A stretch of 64,000 nucleotides of DNA, taken from positions 186,420 to 250,419 of the forward strand of contig NZ_JAMFTN010000010.1 in the NCBI RefSeq assembly GCF_023922585.1. The letters run 5' to 3'. Position 1 is the first letter of the stretch. The number at the start of each line of letters is the position of its first letter. Position numbers and translations under genes: made by a program. This stretch comes from Aliidiomarina quisquiliarum. GTDB taxonomy: Bacteria > Pseudomonadota > Gammaproteobacteria > Enterobacterales > Alteromonadaceae. Below are positions 1 to 10,875 of the stretch, one piece after another. The notes under the pieces were generated by a model that had not been told where the DNA came from, made no database searches, and saw only the letters and a program-made list of their open reading frames with translations.

Positions 1-197
1 GGTTGACGAATGTGTATGATTAACGATTGCTGCTGTTCGCTTTCTACCTCACTAGCAATATTAATTTCCGTAAGCCCCAACCATTGGTTGTTCTTATCAA
101 AGTATCCATAATCGCTAAACGCCCAAATATATAAGTATACCGAGGAGCCCACCACCCAAAGTACAAACACTAGAAGCGGCAACCGTAACTTATTCAT
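1..197 (-). CDS. Membrane-anchored protein, N-terminal part only (cut by window edge)
   Basis: An open frame starts at the ATG at 197-195 and runs off the left edge without a stop, giving 65 residues. It begins [17 protein letters not shown], which is a short basic start followed by one hydrophobic segment (about residues 5-27), so the product looks anchored in the inner membrane with its remainder outside. The start overlaps the last 8 bases of the chemoreceptor gene, which suggests translational coupling. The periplasmic part (residues 28-65) is polar and resembles no domain I recognise. A sensor or accessory partner of the chemoreceptor is possible but unproven. Confidence 0.6.
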   Translation of the reverse strand, partial: MNKLRLPLLVFVLWVVGSSVYLYIWAFSDYGYFDKNNQWLGLTEINIASEVESEQQQSLIIHIRQ

Positions 198-1695
198 ACA
201 CAAAGCGTGTTGTTTGTTCCGCTAGCCTGTCGCTAATCGCCGCCACTTGGTTGGCTGTGGCAACCAAGTTTTCGGCTTCTTGTAGGTGCTCTGCCGACAA
301 GTCATTCAGGTATTGGGTACTTTGTGTCACGCTCGAACTCGCTTGATTTTGCTGTTGTAACGCATGGGTTATGTCTTGAATAGCCGCTTCAAGCGAAGCA
401 GATTGCTCGGCAATACTACTTAACCAGCCGTCGCTTTCTTCCGAATAACTGCGGGTTTCATCTAACTTGTCTAAACAGTTGCCAACCGCTTGCACCGACT
501 CTTGGCTGGTTTTGGTTAAACGTTCAACATTACGCTCAATTTGTTCCGTCGAGCCTTGTGTTTGGCTAGCTAAATTACGCACTTCATCGGCAACCACAGC
601 AAAGCCACGACCCGCCTCACCGGCTCGCGCCGCTTCAATAGCCGCATTTAAAGCTAACAAGTTGGTTTGCTCGGCAATGGTGTCTATCACTTGCAGTACT
701 TTTCTAATTTCAGTTGCCGACTCCGCCATTTGCGTTACTTTATTACGCGAATCCTCTAATACTGCAGCTAGGTCTTCTACTGACACTCTGGTTTTACTCA
801 CCGACGTTTTACCCGACTGAGCCGCATCACCAGCACTTTTTGCTGTGTTTAACACTTCAATAGAACGCTGTTCTGTTTCAGCAATGCTATGGCTCATTTC
901 TTCACTGGCCGCTGCTATACGCTCTACTTCTGTTTGCTGGCGGCGCATACTTTCACTTAGCGTTGCCCCTTCTTTTTGCAAAGCATCCGCCGCGGCTCTG
1001 TTTTCTACCGTAGAGCGCGACACACTACCTATACTTTCATGCAAGGTATGCAGCATCTGGTTAAAGCGAATTAAACGACGAGACTTATGCTCAGGGCAAC
1101 GCTCTGTTAGTACAACAGTGCCGTCATTGCGCACTAAGGTTGCTGTCATATCGAAATAAGCCTGTCCCACTTGCGCCTCACGTAAACTGGTGCGGCAAAT
1201 AACCACAAGCACCGCCGACTCAATCACCACATATACAGCGTGAATTAAAATAATCGACAAACGGGCGTTTTCCGTCGGAACTACGTAAACAGGAGCGCCA
1301 TTCTGCTGTAAGTACATAAATAACAAATGATGCACCGCAATAGTGGCAGCGGCCACCACTATTACTACCCAATCACGGAAGGAAATAAGTATGGCTAACA
1401 GCACAAAAATGCCGAAATGAACTTCAGTAAACCCCATGCTTTGGTGAATATGCAACGCTGCCAGCAGCATAAAGCTCACGCCATAAGACACTCGGGCTAA
1501 AACGTGATCGCCTAAGGTTTTATAAAGCCATAAAGGGACTAAAGCGGCAGGTAGGCCAATAAAAAAAGCGAGACCCCAAGTGGAATACATGCTGGCAAGG
1601 CCAAATGCAACGAGTAATAACAATAGATTTATAAGGTTGCCAATTCGAAACGCAATCGTGCGAAACTCGTAAGCTCCCTGCTTGTTTTGCGACAT
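190..1695 (-). CDS. Methyl-accepting chemotaxis protein with multi-span membrane sensor region
   Basis: This 501-residue chemoreceptor should signal to CheA/CheW from the inner membrane. Residues 20-170 hold five or six hydrophobic segments in place of the usual periplasmic ligand domain, so it may sense within the membrane. The rest is a long coiled coil with the conserved hairpin tip ([19 protein letters not shown], about residues 340-360, followed by [15 protein letters not shown]). No HAMP domain is evident. The start follows a well-formed promoter (-35 TTGCAA, -10 TATTAT). The gene overlaps the next one downstream by 8 bases. The ligand is unknown. Confidence 0.9.
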   Translation of the reverse strand: MSQNKQGAYEFRTIAFRIGNLINLLLLLVAFGLASMYSTWGLAFFIGLPAALVPLWLYKTLGDHVLARVSYGVSFMLLAALHIHQSMGFTEVHFGIFVLLAILISFRDWVVIVVAAATIAVHHLLFMYLQQNGAPVYVVPTENARLSIILIHAVYVVIESAVLVVICRTSLREAQVGQAYFDMTATLVRNDGTVVLTERCPEHKSRRLIRFNQMLHTLHESIGSVSRSTVENRAAADALQKEGATLSESMRRQQTEVERIAAASEEMSHSIAETEQRSIEVLNTAKSAGDAAQSGKTSVSKTRVSVEDLAAVLEDSRNKVTQMAESATEIRKVLQVIDTIAEQTNLLALNAAIEAARAGEAGRGFAVVADEVRNLASQTQGSTEQIERNVERLTKTSQESVQAVGNCLDKLDETRSYSEESDGWLSSIAEQSASLEAAIQDITHALQQQNQASSSVTQSTQYLNDLSAEHLQEAENLVATANQVAAISDRLAEQTTRFVYE

Positions 1696-1748
1696 CGGAG
1701 TCTCACTTAAATGAAGATAGTTAATTAGAGATGGTTAAAAAACGCCCT

Positions 1749-1777
1749 ATAATACAAACAGAGCAGACCTGTTGCAA
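1749..1777 (-). promoter_or_regulatory. Sigma-70-type promoter of the chemoreceptor gene
   Basis: On the minus strand TTGCAA (1777-1772) is followed after exactly 17 bases by TATTAT (1754-1749). The start codon lies about 54 bases further on. Spacing and hexamers fit a vegetative promoter, although flagellar and chemotaxis genes often use sigma-28 instead. Confidence 0.55.
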
Positions 1778-1807
1778 GTTAACATTCTTTACAACGTGTT
1801 CATTACG

Positions 1808-3178
1808 TCACGAGGCTGCTAAATGATCATTCTTAAGTGCATGTTTTTTATGTACCCGTAACAACCGTAACGTCAGCATCACTGCAGCCACACTTAGACC
1901 ACTAATAAAACCAATCCAGAAGCCGGCCGCGCCCATGGCTGGGCGCACTAAGTTGGTTAGGCCTAAAATAACACCTACGGTTAAACCAAAGGGCCAGTAG
2001 GCAATCAATGTTATTACCATGGCTGCGCGGGTGTCTTTGTAACCGCGCAAGGCGCCCATAGCAATGGCTTGGAAGGTATCAGAAATAGTAAAAATGGCGG
2101 CAAGGCCCAGCAAGGTGCCCGCTAGTTCAATAATACCGCTGTGTTGGCTATAAAAGCCTGCCAACCAACGTCCACCCAACCACATACCTAAGCCATTTAT
2201 AGTGGCAAAGCTCACTCCGAATAACAGCGCAACCTTATAGGCAGTAATGGCATCTTCGGGCTTTTTCGCGCCTAAGGCGAAACCCACCCGCAGGGTTACC
2301 GCCATACTTAAACTGAGCGGAAACATATACACAATCGACGACACATTTAAGGCAATTTGGTGCCCCGACACCATTACCGAGCCCAAGGGCGCAATTAAAA
2401 TTGCCACTGCAGCAAATAAGCTCGTTTCAAAAAACAGCGACATGGAAATGGGCCCGCCTAGGCGGAAAAAATAAAATATATCGTCCCAGTCGGGCTTAGA
2501 AAAGCGTTTAAACGGCCCATTTGCAGCAAAACGTTTGGCCGTGGTTACATACACCAGCAAACTAAGCGCCATGGCCCACAGCACAACTGCCGAGGCTAAG
2601 CCCGAGCCCGCCCCACCTAAGGCGGGCATACCTAACTTGCCGTAAATGAATATATAGTTCATCGGAATGTTAACCAATAAACCAATCACGCCAATCACCA
2701 ACGACGGCATGGTGTGCGACAAGCCCTCACAAAAATTACGCAGCACCACGTACAACACAAAGGCTGGCAGGCCCCACATAATAAACCGTAGGTATTTTAA
2801 CGTCATGGTCCGAAAGGCCGGCTCTACGTCCATCATGGCGAGAAAATACGGCGCCAAATAAATCAAAGTGCCAGTAATAAGCGCGCCAATAATGCAGGTA
2901 TATAAGGCTTGTTGTACATAACGCGACATTTGGCTGTTGTCACCCGCACCATGGTAATGGCTAATCACTGGCGCTAAAGCCATACCCAAACCAAATATTA
3001 ACAGGGTCAGCGGTGTCCAAATAGCACTGCCCACCGCCACTGCCGCAAGATCAACTGCACCCACACGGCCCGACATGAGCGTATCAACCACCCCCATCAT
3101 CATTTGGGTTAGCTGAGCCACCAAAATAGGCCCAGTAAGCAACGCCAGTTTCTTTGATTCCGGCAATAGGTGGCGCAT
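1808..3178 (-). CDS. MATE-family multidrug/sodium antiporter (NorM-like)
   Basis: The 456-residue protein is hydrophobic throughout, with about 12 membrane segments in two related halves, which is the usual length and layout for MATE exporters. The N-terminal half begins with GPILVAQLTQMMMGVVDTLM, the family pattern in which the first helix carries Q and D residues. Such proteins export cationic drugs or toxic compounds in exchange for Na+ or H+. An AGGA ribosome site lies 8 bases before the ATG. The hydrolase gene upstream ends 9 bases away, so the two are probably co-transcribed. The substrate cannot be told from sequence. Confidence 0.9.
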   Translation of the reverse strand: MRHLLPESKKLALLTGPILVAQLTQMMMGVVDTLMSGRVGAVDLAAVAVGSAIWTPLTLLIFGLGMALAPVISHYHGAGDNSQMSRYVQQALYTCIIGALITGTLIYLAPYFLAMMDVEPAFRTMTLKYLRFIMWGLPAFVLYVVLRNFCEGLSHTMPSLVIGVIGLLVNIPMNYIFIYGKLGMPALGGAGSGLASAVVLWAMALSLLVYVTTAKRFAANGPFKRFSKPDWDDIFYFFRLGGPISMSLFFETSLFAAVAILIAPLGSVMVSGHQIALNVSSIVYMFPLSLSMAVTLRVGFALGAKKPEDAITAYKVALLFGVSFATINGLGMWLGGRWLAGFYSQHSGIIELAGTLLGLAAIFTISDTFQAIAMGALRGYKDTRAAMVITLIAYWPFGLTVGVILGLTNLVRPAMGAAGFWIGFISGLSVAAVMLTLRLLRVHKKHALKNDHLAAS

Positions 3179-3187
3179 GAATGTGTC

Positions 3188-3949
3188 CTAAACTGAGCTT
3201 GGTTGGGTCGTAAGCAAGGCTTCTAAAAGTAGCGGGGTAACAATTCGAGCATGTGTAATTGGCCCCATGTGGCCAGCAGCAACCCTAGTATGGGTTGCAT
3301 TAGGTAAGGTGTTTGCCAGTAGCTGTGCCACGGTTTGGCTAGATAAGGGCGACTGCTCACCACTAAACAAATGCACTGGCATGGTTAATTTTGCATAGTC
3401 GTCTAGGCTGGCAGGCTCGCCCAGCAAGGCTTGAAAGTCTGCCGTTACCTTGCCTTGCTGGATTATCATTAAGGTTTGTGCAGCAGCAGGTAAGGCGTTG
3501 AAATAACCGGGGCTATTCCAGTAATCCACAAAGTGCGTGCAGGCATCGGCCGCCGACATGGTGTCCATGGCCGCCGCTACCGCACTAATTTCAACTCGCG
3601 CTGCATGGTTTTGGGGTAATACATGAAAGGCCACCGGCTCATACAGCACCAACGCTGCTACTGCCTGCGGAAAGCGCCGTGCCCAGTGTAAGGCTAACGC
3701 CCCGCCATAAGAATGGCCCAGTAACACTATAGGCCCACAGTCGGGCTGTAAACCTGCCTGCTCTAACGCCGCTAGCTCGTTGCTTAAGCGAAAGTCCGCT
3801 GCAGCAACGTGGCACTGGGCAAACGTAGGTGCTGCCCCGTAACCAATTAAGTCGGGCGCTTGCAGCGTTAAGCTTTCTGGCAACTGGCGCGACAGCGCAC
3901 GCCACTGGCCACCATGGCTTTGCGAACTATGCAGAGCAATACATTGCAT
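3188..3949 (-). CDS. Alpha/beta hydrolase
   Basis: The 253-residue protein has the alpha/beta hydrolase core. An HSSQSHGGQW segment near residue 7 likely forms the oxyanion hole. The nucleophile elbow is GHSYGG, with Ser at about residue 80. A late histidine sits in AAGHMGPITHA near residue 227. No signal peptide is seen, so it is cytoplasmic. It lies tightly between the MAPEG and MATE genes on the same strand. The family includes esterases, lipases and C-C hydrolases, and nothing here fixes the substrate. Confidence 0.8.
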   Translation of the reverse strand: MQCIALHSSQSHGGQWRALSRQLPESLTLQAPDLIGYGAAPTFAQCHVAAADFRLSNELAALEQAGLQPDCGPIVLLGHSYGGALALHWARRFPQAVAALVLYEPVAFHVLPQNHAARVEISAVAAAMDTMSAADACTHFVDYWNSPGYFNALPAAAQTLMIIQQGKVTADFQALLGEPASLDDYAKLTMPVHLFSGEQSPLSSQTVAQLLANTLPNATHTRVAAGHMGPITHARIVTPLLLEALLTTQPSSV

Positions 3950-3981
3950 AACAACTTAGGCCTATGGTTCGTTAAATATTA

Positions 3982-4383
3982 CTACAGCACGTTACCGTAA
4001 AAATAACCTAGCAAGTAAGCCGCTTGGAACAGCATAACACCAAAGGTTCCTAGCACCCCATACGCACGGTACACACTGGTACCTATACTTTTCGTAAGGC
4101 CAACAGCATGGCTAATACGGGCGGTAAACAACACCCCACCACACACATACAGCATCATTGCACCTGCGCCGGCTAGTTCCATTAGGGCTAATAACAGCAC
4201 TGCCATAGGCACAAACTCAATAAAGTTACCGTGAATACGTACAGCCACTTCAAGGGGTTTGCTTGCGCCCACACCAAGGCCAATTCGCTCACGATTACGA
4301 ATAACAATAATACGAATTGAAAGTGCTAACAGCAGCAATGTTAAAAGCGCTGCAAACAAACTGGTAACAGGCAGAAAAGTCAT
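3982..4383 (-). CDS. MAPEG-family membrane protein
   Basis: This 133-residue protein has four hydrophobic segments and the MAPEG pattern: an R-I-R-x-H-G-N-F-I-E-F-V-P-type stretch near residues 44-57 (here VRIHGNFIEFVP), then RISHAVGL near residue 88. Bacterial MAPEG proteins are related to microsomal glutathione transferases and sit in the inner membrane. Their activity in marine bacteria is mostly unassigned. It lies 49 bases downstream of adk. Confidence 0.85.
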   Translation of the reverse strand: MTFLPVTSLFAALLTLLLLALSIRIIVIRNRERIGLGVGASKPLEVAVRIHGNFIEFVPMAVLLLALMELAGAGAMMLYVCGGVLFTARISHAVGLTKSIGTSVYRAYGVLGTFGVMLFQAAYLLGYFYGNVL

Positions 4384-4432
4384 TTTTAGTCCTTAGGTGG
4401 AGTTGCTAACTTGTGTTTGGCAAGCAATGTTA

Positions 4433-5089
<657 letters not shown>

Positions 5090-5207
5090 CTAAATAATAT
5101 TTAATAACATCAAGATTTAGCGCAACTTTACCCGATACAGCCCTGCTAGGCAACGAAATCGGCTTTTTCCTCGTGTAATTGTTGCAGTAAATAAAGCCTG
5201 TACCAAC

Positions 5208-5237
5208 AAAAAGCCCCGCTAAATTTAGCAGGGCTTT
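5208..5237 (-). terminator. Rho-independent terminator after htpG
   Basis: The arms AAAGCCC and GGGCTTT, extended inward by GCTAAA/TTTAGC across one mismatch, form a strong hairpin. On the minus strand it is followed by a run of five T. It lies about 50 bases beyond the htpG stop and separates htpG from adk. Confidence 0.8.
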
Positions 5238-5284
5238 GGCTACTCGTGTGAGTTGTTAGCAACTACAACAGCCGCTATAAATCA

Positions 5285-7204
5285 CTAGGCTAACTTTAAT
5301 AGCATTGCGTTCATACGACGCACGAAGCTGCCCGGGTCTTTTAAACTACCACGCTCGGTTAAAGTTGCTTGATCCAAAAGCAGTTGCGCCCATTCAGCAA
5401 AACGCTCTTCGTCTGTTTCATCGGCTACACGGCTTACTAGCGGGTGCTCTGGGTTCAGCTCGAAAATGTACTTAGTTTCAGGTACCGGCTGGCCAGCAGC
5501 TTCCATTAGCTTCGCCATTTGTGTGCTCATGTCATGGTCATCGGTAACAATACATGCAGGCGAATCAGTTAAGCGATGAGTGCTGCGTACTTGCTTCACT
5601 TGATCGCCTAAAACTTTACTAAAGCGTTCCACCACCGGCTTAAATTTCTCGTCGCTGGCTTCTTGTGCCGCTTTGTCTTCTTTACTGTCTAAACTGCCTA
5701 AATCTAAATCACCACGGGTAACCGACTGGAATTTCTTTTCCTTAAACTCGGTTAAGTGGCTCATTAGCCATTCGTCAATACGCTCAGACAACAGTAATAC
5801 TTCAATACCCTTCTTGCGGAATATTTCCAAGGTTGGGTTATTGCGCGCCGCGTCAAAACTGTCAGCCACTATGTAATAAATTTTATCTTGGCCTTCTTGC
5901 ATACGGCTTACATAGTCTTCTAGCGAAACCCGCTGCTCTGCCACATCGTTATGGGTCGAGGAAAAGCGTAGTAACTCAGCAATACGTTCAATATTACCTT
6001 GGTCTTCTGCAGGGCCCTCTTTTAGTACATTACCAAAGGCGTCCCAAAACTTGCCGTAAGCGGCTTGGTCGTCTTTGGCTAATTTACTTAGCATACTTAA
6101 TACACGGCGCGTGCTGGCAGAACGCATTGAACGGGTTACTTTATTGTCTTGCAGAATTTCCCGCGACACGTTCAACGGTAGGTCGTTCGAATCAATCAAA
6201 CCACGCACAAAGCGTAAGTACGGCGGCATAAACTGTTCAGCGTCGTCCATAATGAACACCCGCTGCACATAAAGTTTAATGCCTTTTTGCGCATCACGGT
6301 TCCACAAGTCAAAGGGCGCCCGCTGAGGAATATATAACAAGCTAGTATACTCGTGCTTCCCTTCAACTTTGTTATGGCTCCATACTAATGGGTCTTCAAA
6401 GTCATGGGCTAACGACTTATAAAACTCGTTATATTCATCGTCTGAAATATCATTGCGATCACGTAGCCATAAAGCTTTACCAGCGTTTATGGTTTCCCAT
6501 TCACCAGGTACAGCTGGTATTTTTTTACCATCTTCGCCTTCACGCTCGGGCTGCTCTTCTTTCCACATTTGCACTGGCATATTCAGGTGGTCAGAATAAC
6601 GGGTAATAATTTGGCGTAAATTCCACCCATCTAAAAACTCTTCTGCATCGTCGCGCAGGTGTAAAATAATGTCGGTGCCGCGGCCTTCCTTCTCAATATC
6701 AGCCAAGGTAAATTCACCGTCACCCGCCGACTGCCATTCTACGCCAGCAGACTTATCAACCCCAGCGGCACGCGAGCGCACCGTAACATTGTCGGCTACA
6801 ATAAAGGCCGAGTAGAAACCTACCCCAAACTGGCCTATTAACTGTGAATCTTTGGTTTCGTCGCCAGAAAGCTGGCTAAAGAAGTCTTTGGTACCCGACT
6901 TAGCAATCGTACCTAGGTTGGTCATAGCTTCGTCTTTAGTCATACCAATACCATTATCACTAATGGTCAGTGTACGGGCGTCTTTATTTACACTTACCCG
7001 CACATAAAGGTCGGCATCACCTTCAAACAAGGCGTTATTCTGCAAAGCTTTAAAACGCAACTTATCGGCCGCGTCTGAGGCGTTGGAAATAAGTTCGCGA
7101 AGGAAAATTTCTTTATTTGAATACAGCGAATGAATCATTAAGTTCAAAAGCTGTTTTACTTCGGTTTGAAAACCATGTTTTTCTGCGTTTTTCTTATCAG
7201 CCAT
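5285..7204 (-). CDS. htpG: Molecular chaperone HtpG (Hsp90)
   Basis: HtpG is the cytoplasmic Hsp90 chaperone, a dimeric ATPase that helps remodel client proteins. The N-terminal GHKL ATPase shows [22 protein letters not shown] and [11 protein letters not shown]. The middle domain and the C-terminal dimerisation domain are complete, giving 639 residues. I place the start at the ATG at 7204 ([16 protein letters not shown]), preceded by AGGAG at a spacing of 9-10. An in-frame ATG 27 bases further upstream lies before that ribosome site and is unlikely. A heat-shock promoter lies just upstream. Confidence 0.97.
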   Translation of the reverse strand: MADKKNAEKHGFQTEVKQLLNLMIHSLYSNKEIFLRELISNASDAADKLRFKALQNNALFEGDADLYVRVSVNKDARTLTISDNGIGMTKDEAMTNLGTIAKSGTKDFFSQLSGDETKDSQLIGQFGVGFYSAFIVADNVTVRSRAAGVDKSAGVEWQSAGDGEFTLADIEKEGRGTDIILHLRDDAEEFLDGWNLRQIITRYSDHLNMPVQMWKEEQPEREGEDGKKIPAVPGEWETINAGKALWLRDRNDISDDEYNEFYKSLAHDFEDPLVWSHNKVEGKHEYTSLLYIPQRAPFDLWNRDAQKGIKLYVQRVFIMDDAEQFMPPYLRFVRGLIDSNDLPLNVSREILQDNKVTRSMRSASTRRVLSMLSKLAKDDQAAYGKFWDAFGNVLKEGPAEDQGNIERIAELLRFSSTHNDVAEQRVSLEDYVSRMQEGQDKIYYIVADSFDAARNNPTLEIFRKKGIEVLLLSERIDEWLMSHLTEFKEKKFQSVTRGDLDLGSLDSKEDKAAQEASDEKFKPVVERFSKVLGDQVKQVRSTHRLTDSPACIVTDDHDMSTQMAKLMEAAGQPVPETKYIFELNPEHPLVSRVADETDEERFAEWAQLLLDQATLTERGSLKDPGSFVRRMNAMLLKLA

Positions 7205-7252
7205 GGCTGAATCTCTCCTGAGCATAAGCAATGTTGATGAACGATAAGTTAA

Positions 7253-7281
7253 ACATGGGGGCAGGCACGACGTTTTTCAAT
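7253..7281 (-). promoter_or_regulatory. Sigma-32 (RpoH) heat-shock promoter of htpG
   Basis: On the minus strand ATTGAAA (7281-7275) is followed after 14 bases by CCCCATGT (7260-7253). This is close to the RpoH consensus CTTGAAA-N11..16-CCCCATNT. The htpG start codon is about 49 bases downstream. The -35 element lies just after the recR stop codon. Confidence 0.85.
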
Positions 7282-7294
7282 TGTAAATTTTAGG

Positions 7295-7897
7295 CTAAAT
7301 CTTTTTTCGACCTTGAAAGGCATGGCCAAGGGTACGGTAATCTACATATTCCAGTTCACCGCCAACAGGTACCCCATGGGCAATACGGCTAGTCACTATG
7401 TTGCAACGAGCCGCTGTTTCAGCAATATAATGGGCCGTAGCTTCGCCTTCAACCGTTGGGTTGGTGGCTAAAATCACTTCTTCAATACCACCTTGTTGCA
7501 AGCGTTGCTCAAGTACGTCTAAACCTATATCGCGCGGACCAATACCGTCTAAGGGCGACAGGTTGCCCATCAAAACAAAATACTGACCGTGGAATTCACC
7601 AGTTTGCTCTACGGCTATAACGTCGGCCGGCGACTCAACAATACACAAAATACCCTGGCTGGCCCGTTCAGGGTTGGCACAAATAACACAAAGGTCGCCT
7701 TCCGTTAAAGTGCGACATTGTTGGCAACGCCCCACCACTTCAAGAGCGTGTTGAATACTGGCGGCTAGTTTATCTGCCCCCGCACGTTGCCGCTCAAGTA
7801 AAAGAAAAGCCATCCGCTGCGCTGTTTTTTGCCCTACTCCGGGTAACACACGCAGCGACTGTATTAATGCCGCAATAGCTGGGCTATAACCTACCAT
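7295..7897 (-). CDS. recR: Recombination protein RecR
   Basis: RecR works with RecF and RecO to load RecA on gapped DNA. The 200-residue protein has an N-terminal helix-hairpin-helix ([14 protein letters not shown], about residues 18-31), a C4 zinc finger with Cys58, 61, 70 and 73, and a Toprim domain ([12 protein letters not shown]). This is the usual length. Its ATG shares one base with the ybaB stop codon (TAATG), so translation is coupled. The order dnaX-ybaB-recR is conserved across many bacteria. Confidence 0.97.
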   Translation of the reverse strand: MVGYSPAIAALIQSLRVLPGVGQKTAQRMAFLLLERQRAGADKLAASIQHALEVVGRCQQCRTLTEGDLCVICANPERASQGILCIVESPADVIAVEQTGEFHGQYFVLMGNLSPLDGIGPRDIGLDVLEQRLQQGGIEEVILATNPTVEGEATAHYIAETAARCNIVTSRIAHGVPVGGELEYVDYRTLGHAFQGRKKI

Positions 7898-8229
7898 TAG
7901 AACGGCATCTTAAAGCCAGGTGGTAAACCCATACCGCCAGTTACACTGGCCATTTTTTCTTTCGACGCTTCTTCTACTCGGCGCACCGCATCATTTGTTG
8001 CTGCGGCAATCAAGTCTTCTAGCATTTCACGATCGTCTTCGTCGCCAAATAAGCTAGGATCAATAGCAACACGCTTCACGTTATGGTTACCGTACATGGT
8101 AATTTTAACCATGCCAGCACCCGCTTCGCCGGTTACTTCTAAGCTTGCAATTTCTGCTTGGGCTTGTTGCATGCGCTCTTGCATTTGTTGCGCTTGCTTC
8201 ATCATGTTACCCATACCGCCTTTAAACAT
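7897..8229 (-). CDS. ybaB: Nucleoid-associated protein YbaB/EbfC family
   Basis: This 110-residue DNA-binding protein forms dimers that bind and compact DNA. The sequence begins [20 protein letters not shown], a Met/Gln-rich helix typical of the family, followed by the [20 protein letters not shown] core. It lies between dnaX and recR and overlaps recR by one base. Confidence 0.95.
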   Translation of the reverse strand: MFKGGMGNMMKQAQQMQERMQQAQAEIASLEVTGEAGAGMVKITMYGNHNVKRVAIDPSLFGDEDDREMLEDLIAAATNDAVRRVEEASKEKMASVTGGMGLPPGFKMPF

Positions 8230-8298
8230 GTGCTTCTCTCTTTAGTTATTGATAAAAATTAACACCGCCGTGGTCACGGCAGTCATATATTAACAGGC

Positions 8299-10275
8299 TC
8301 AGTCGCGGGCTTGAATACTTCCGGCCACAACTTCTGCACCTAGGCTTTGCTGTAACGCCTGAATACCTTCATGCTGCGCCACATACTGCTGCGCTAACGT
8401 TAACCGATAGCGATCAATTTCTTGTTGAATTAAAAATGGCGTGCCCGTTACGCTGGCAAACTGAATAGTTAACGGCGCTTGGCCAATTAACTGCTGCAAA
8501 ACAGCCGCTAAATTTTGCTCCGTATGCACCGACGCCAAGGTTTGTTGCTGCTGCTCAATGGTTAATATATAACCGCCGGTAGCTTCATCTTGGCTTAATA
8601 GCGAATGTAGTAACAACTGTCGCACTAAACCATGGGCGTCAAGCCCAGCAATAGTCGCGCTCCAAGAGTCAATATCGGCAGCTACACGCACCGCTGGGGT
8701 TAGTTCACCCTGCTGTTGACTAATAAAATCGCTAACTGGTAGTGCTCGCTCAGCGGTTGACGGTACTAGCTCCGGCGCTGAATACTGCGGCTCAGGCGCC
8801 GGACTTACCTTTGGGCCAGGTGGTGGCTCCGTTGTGCTTGCAGGTGCCGGCTCCGGTTGGTTCGCTAGTAAGTCGCGGGTAGCCAATAGCGCCGCTAAGG
8901 GATCTGTGGTGTCTACCGTGGGTGGCAACTGCACCGGTGCCGTTGGTGTCTGCGGCGCTGGCGTTGGCGAATTCTGGGCCGCCCGCCCCGGCGCGGTTTG
9001 TTGCGCCGCTGCTTGATCAATAATAGCTTGTTGCTGCAAGGCCAAGTCCGCTGTAGTTGGTACCACCGGTGCCGGCTGCGCTGCTGCAGCTGGTGGTGCA
9101 GGCATAGGCGCCGGCTGCGCTACAGGAGCAGCTGGAGCTGGTTGCTGGCTAGCTGCTGGTTGCGGCGGCGGCAATGTCTGGCTTTGCCCAGCTGGGCGAA
9201 AACTTACTAACCGTAGCAAAGTCATTTCCACCGCAGCAAACGCATCAGACACCAAAGGTAATTCGCGCCGGCCTTCAAGCACCATGCGGTACCAAACTTG
9301 TATTTGTTCTGGGGCTAGTTGCTTGGCTAAGGCCTGCATGCCTTCTTTATGTGCTACCAAGCCCGTGTCTACATAGCTAGGAGCAAGCTGCGTTAAAGCC
9401 AACTGGTGCAGCAAGTTTTGTAGCTCACTAAGCACGTCACTAATGTCGGTCATACGGTCAGGTAACGAGCGTAAATGTTTTAGCGCTTGGGTTATATCGC
9501 CACTGGCCAAAAAACTTAATAGCGCAATATTGTCCCGTGGGTCTAGGCTACCCAACATTACCGCCACACTTTGTTCAGTTACTTGCCGGTCGCCTTGAGC
9601 AATAGCTTGGTCAGTTAAGCTTAAGCCGTCACGCATACTGCCTCGCGCCGCACGAGCCAGTAGTTCCAATGCGCCGGGCTCAAAAGGAATTTCTTCAGCG
9701 GTTAGTACTTTGGCTAACTGGCCGGATATTTCTTCCCGCGTTAGCGCCCGTAAATTAAACTGTAAGCAACGGGAAAGAACAGTAACAGGTAACTTGTCTG
9801 GCTCGGTGGTGGCTAACAAAAATATAGCGTGTGGCGGCGGCTCTTCCAATGTTTTTAATAAGGCATTAAAACTGTGCCGCGACAACATGTGCACTTCGTC
9901 TATTAAATAAACTTTATAGCGGCCCGAGCTAGGTCGGTACTGCACATTTTCTAATATTTCCCGAGTGTCCTCAACTTTGGTACGCGAAGCAGCGTCAATT
10001 TCTAGTAAGTCAACAAAGCGGCCTTCGTCTATTTGGGTACAGGCTTCGCACACGCCACAGGGCTCGGGGGTAATGCCAGTGGCACAGTTCAGGCTACGAG
10101 AAAGAATACGCGCAATGGTGGTTTTGCCCACCCCGCGAGTGCCAGAAAGTAAATAAGCATGATGTAATCGTTGGTGGCGTAAGGCATTGCTTAATGCCTG
10201 TAGCACGTGTTGTTGCCCTACAACTTCGGCAAAGGTTCGTGGGCGCCATTGTCTTGCTAACACCTGATAACTCAT
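8299..10275 (-). CDS. dnaX: DNA polymerase III subunit tau/gamma
   Basis: DnaX is the clamp-loader ATPase that also organises the replisome. In order it shows a Walker A motif GTRGVGKTT (about residue 46), a zinc module with cysteines (C-x8-C-x2-C-x2-C), Walker B LIDEVHML, and the SRC sensor in VLSRCLQF. A long Pro/Ala/Gln-rich linker (about residues 370-520) precedes a C-terminal domain that should bind the polymerase and DnaB. I choose the ATG at 10275 (MSYQVLARQWRP) because AGGAG lies 5 bases upstream; the GTG two codons earlier is too close to it. No A-AAA-AAG slip site was seen, so a gamma form made as in E. coli is not evident. Confidence 0.96.
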   Translation of the reverse strand: MSYQVLARQWRPRTFAEVVGQQHVLQALSNALRHQRLHHAYLLSGTRGVGKTTIARILSRSLNCATGITPEPCGVCEACTQIDEGRFVDLLEIDAASRTKVEDTREILENVQYRPSSGRYKVYLIDEVHMLSRHSFNALLKTLEEPPPHAIFLLATTEPDKLPVTVLSRCLQFNLRALTREEISGQLAKVLTAEEIPFEPGALELLARAARGSMRDGLSLTDQAIAQGDRQVTEQSVAVMLGSLDPRDNIALLSFLASGDITQALKHLRSLPDRMTDISDVLSELQNLLHQLALTQLAPSYVDTGLVAHKEGMQALAKQLAPEQIQVWYRMVLEGRRELPLVSDAFAAVEMTLLRLVSFRPAGQSQTLPPPQPAASQQPAPAAPVAQPAPMPAPPAAAAQPAPVVPTTADLALQQQAIIDQAAAQQTAPGRAAQNSPTPAPQTPTAPVQLPPTVDTTDPLAALLATRDLLANQPEPAPASTTEPPPGPKVSPAPEPQYSAPELVPSTAERALPVSDFISQQQGELTPAVRVAADIDSWSATIAGLDAHGLVRQLLLHSLLSQDEATGGYILTIEQQQQTLASVHTEQNLAAVLQQLIGQAPLTIQFASVTGTPFLIQQEIDRYRLTLAQQYVAQHEGIQALQQSLGAEVVAGSIQARD

Positions 10276-10317
10276 GTTCACTCCTGTGTAGACACTCAGT
10301 GATGGCTGTGGTTGGCT

Positions 10318-10875
10318 TTAGGTGTCGTACGCAATAATGGCGTAACTCGACACCCCTTTTTCCATTAGGCGCTTACGCCCTGGTAAATACAGCAGCTCGG
10401 CCACAAAAGCGGCTTCCACAATAGTTGCGGGGGTTTTTTGCACTAAGTTAATTGCTGCATTAATAGTGCCACCCGTCGCCAACATATCGTCCATTACAAC
10501 CACTCGGTCACGGTGGGTTAAGGCATCTTTATGCAGCTCTAGGGCGCTATTACCGTATTCAAGTGCATAGCTTTCAGAATAGGCGGCACGGGGTAACTTG
10601 CCAGGCTTACGAATAAGCGTTAAACCTACCCCTAAACGGTCAGCCAACGCTGCCGCAAAAATAAAGCCACGAGCTTCAACTGCTACTACTTGCGTTAAGC
10701 CGTAGTCTCGGTAGCGCTCGTGAAATAAGTCAATGCTGTAACGCAGGGCTTTGGGGTTTGCCAGCATGGTCGTTATATCACGAAATATGACGCCATCTTG
10801 TGGAAAGTCAACCACGTCGGTAATTGATCTGGAAATGAAATCACTGCGCAAATCTGCACAAACATAATGCGTCAT
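10318..10875 (-). CDS. apt: Adenine phosphoribosyltransferase
   Basis: The enzyme converts adenine and PRPP to AMP in purine salvage. The PRPP-binding loop VVVMDDMLATGGT (about residues 125-137) and the EARGFIFAAALADRLG segment identify it. At 185 residues it is normal in length. It lies directly upstream of dnaX, a common arrangement. Its ATG overlaps the end of the receiver-domain gene by 4 bases. Confidence 0.95.
   Translation of the reverse strand: MTHYVCADLRSDFISRSITDVVDFPQDGVIFRDITTMLANPKALRYSIDLFHERYRDYGLTQVVAVEARGFIFAAALADRLGVGLTLIRKPGKLPRAAYSESYALEYGNSALELHKDALTHRDRVVVMDDMLATGGTINAAINLVQKTPATIVEAAFVAELLYLPGRKRLMEKGVSSYAIIAYDT

Noticed and set aside
8834-9210. Plus-strand open frames opposite dnaX
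   Set aside because: They are shadows of the low-complexity Pro/Ala/Gln linker of dnaX and have no ribosome sites.
8299-10275. Programmed frameshift in dnaX producing a gamma subunit
   Set aside because: No A-AAA-AAG heptamer was found on the coding strand.
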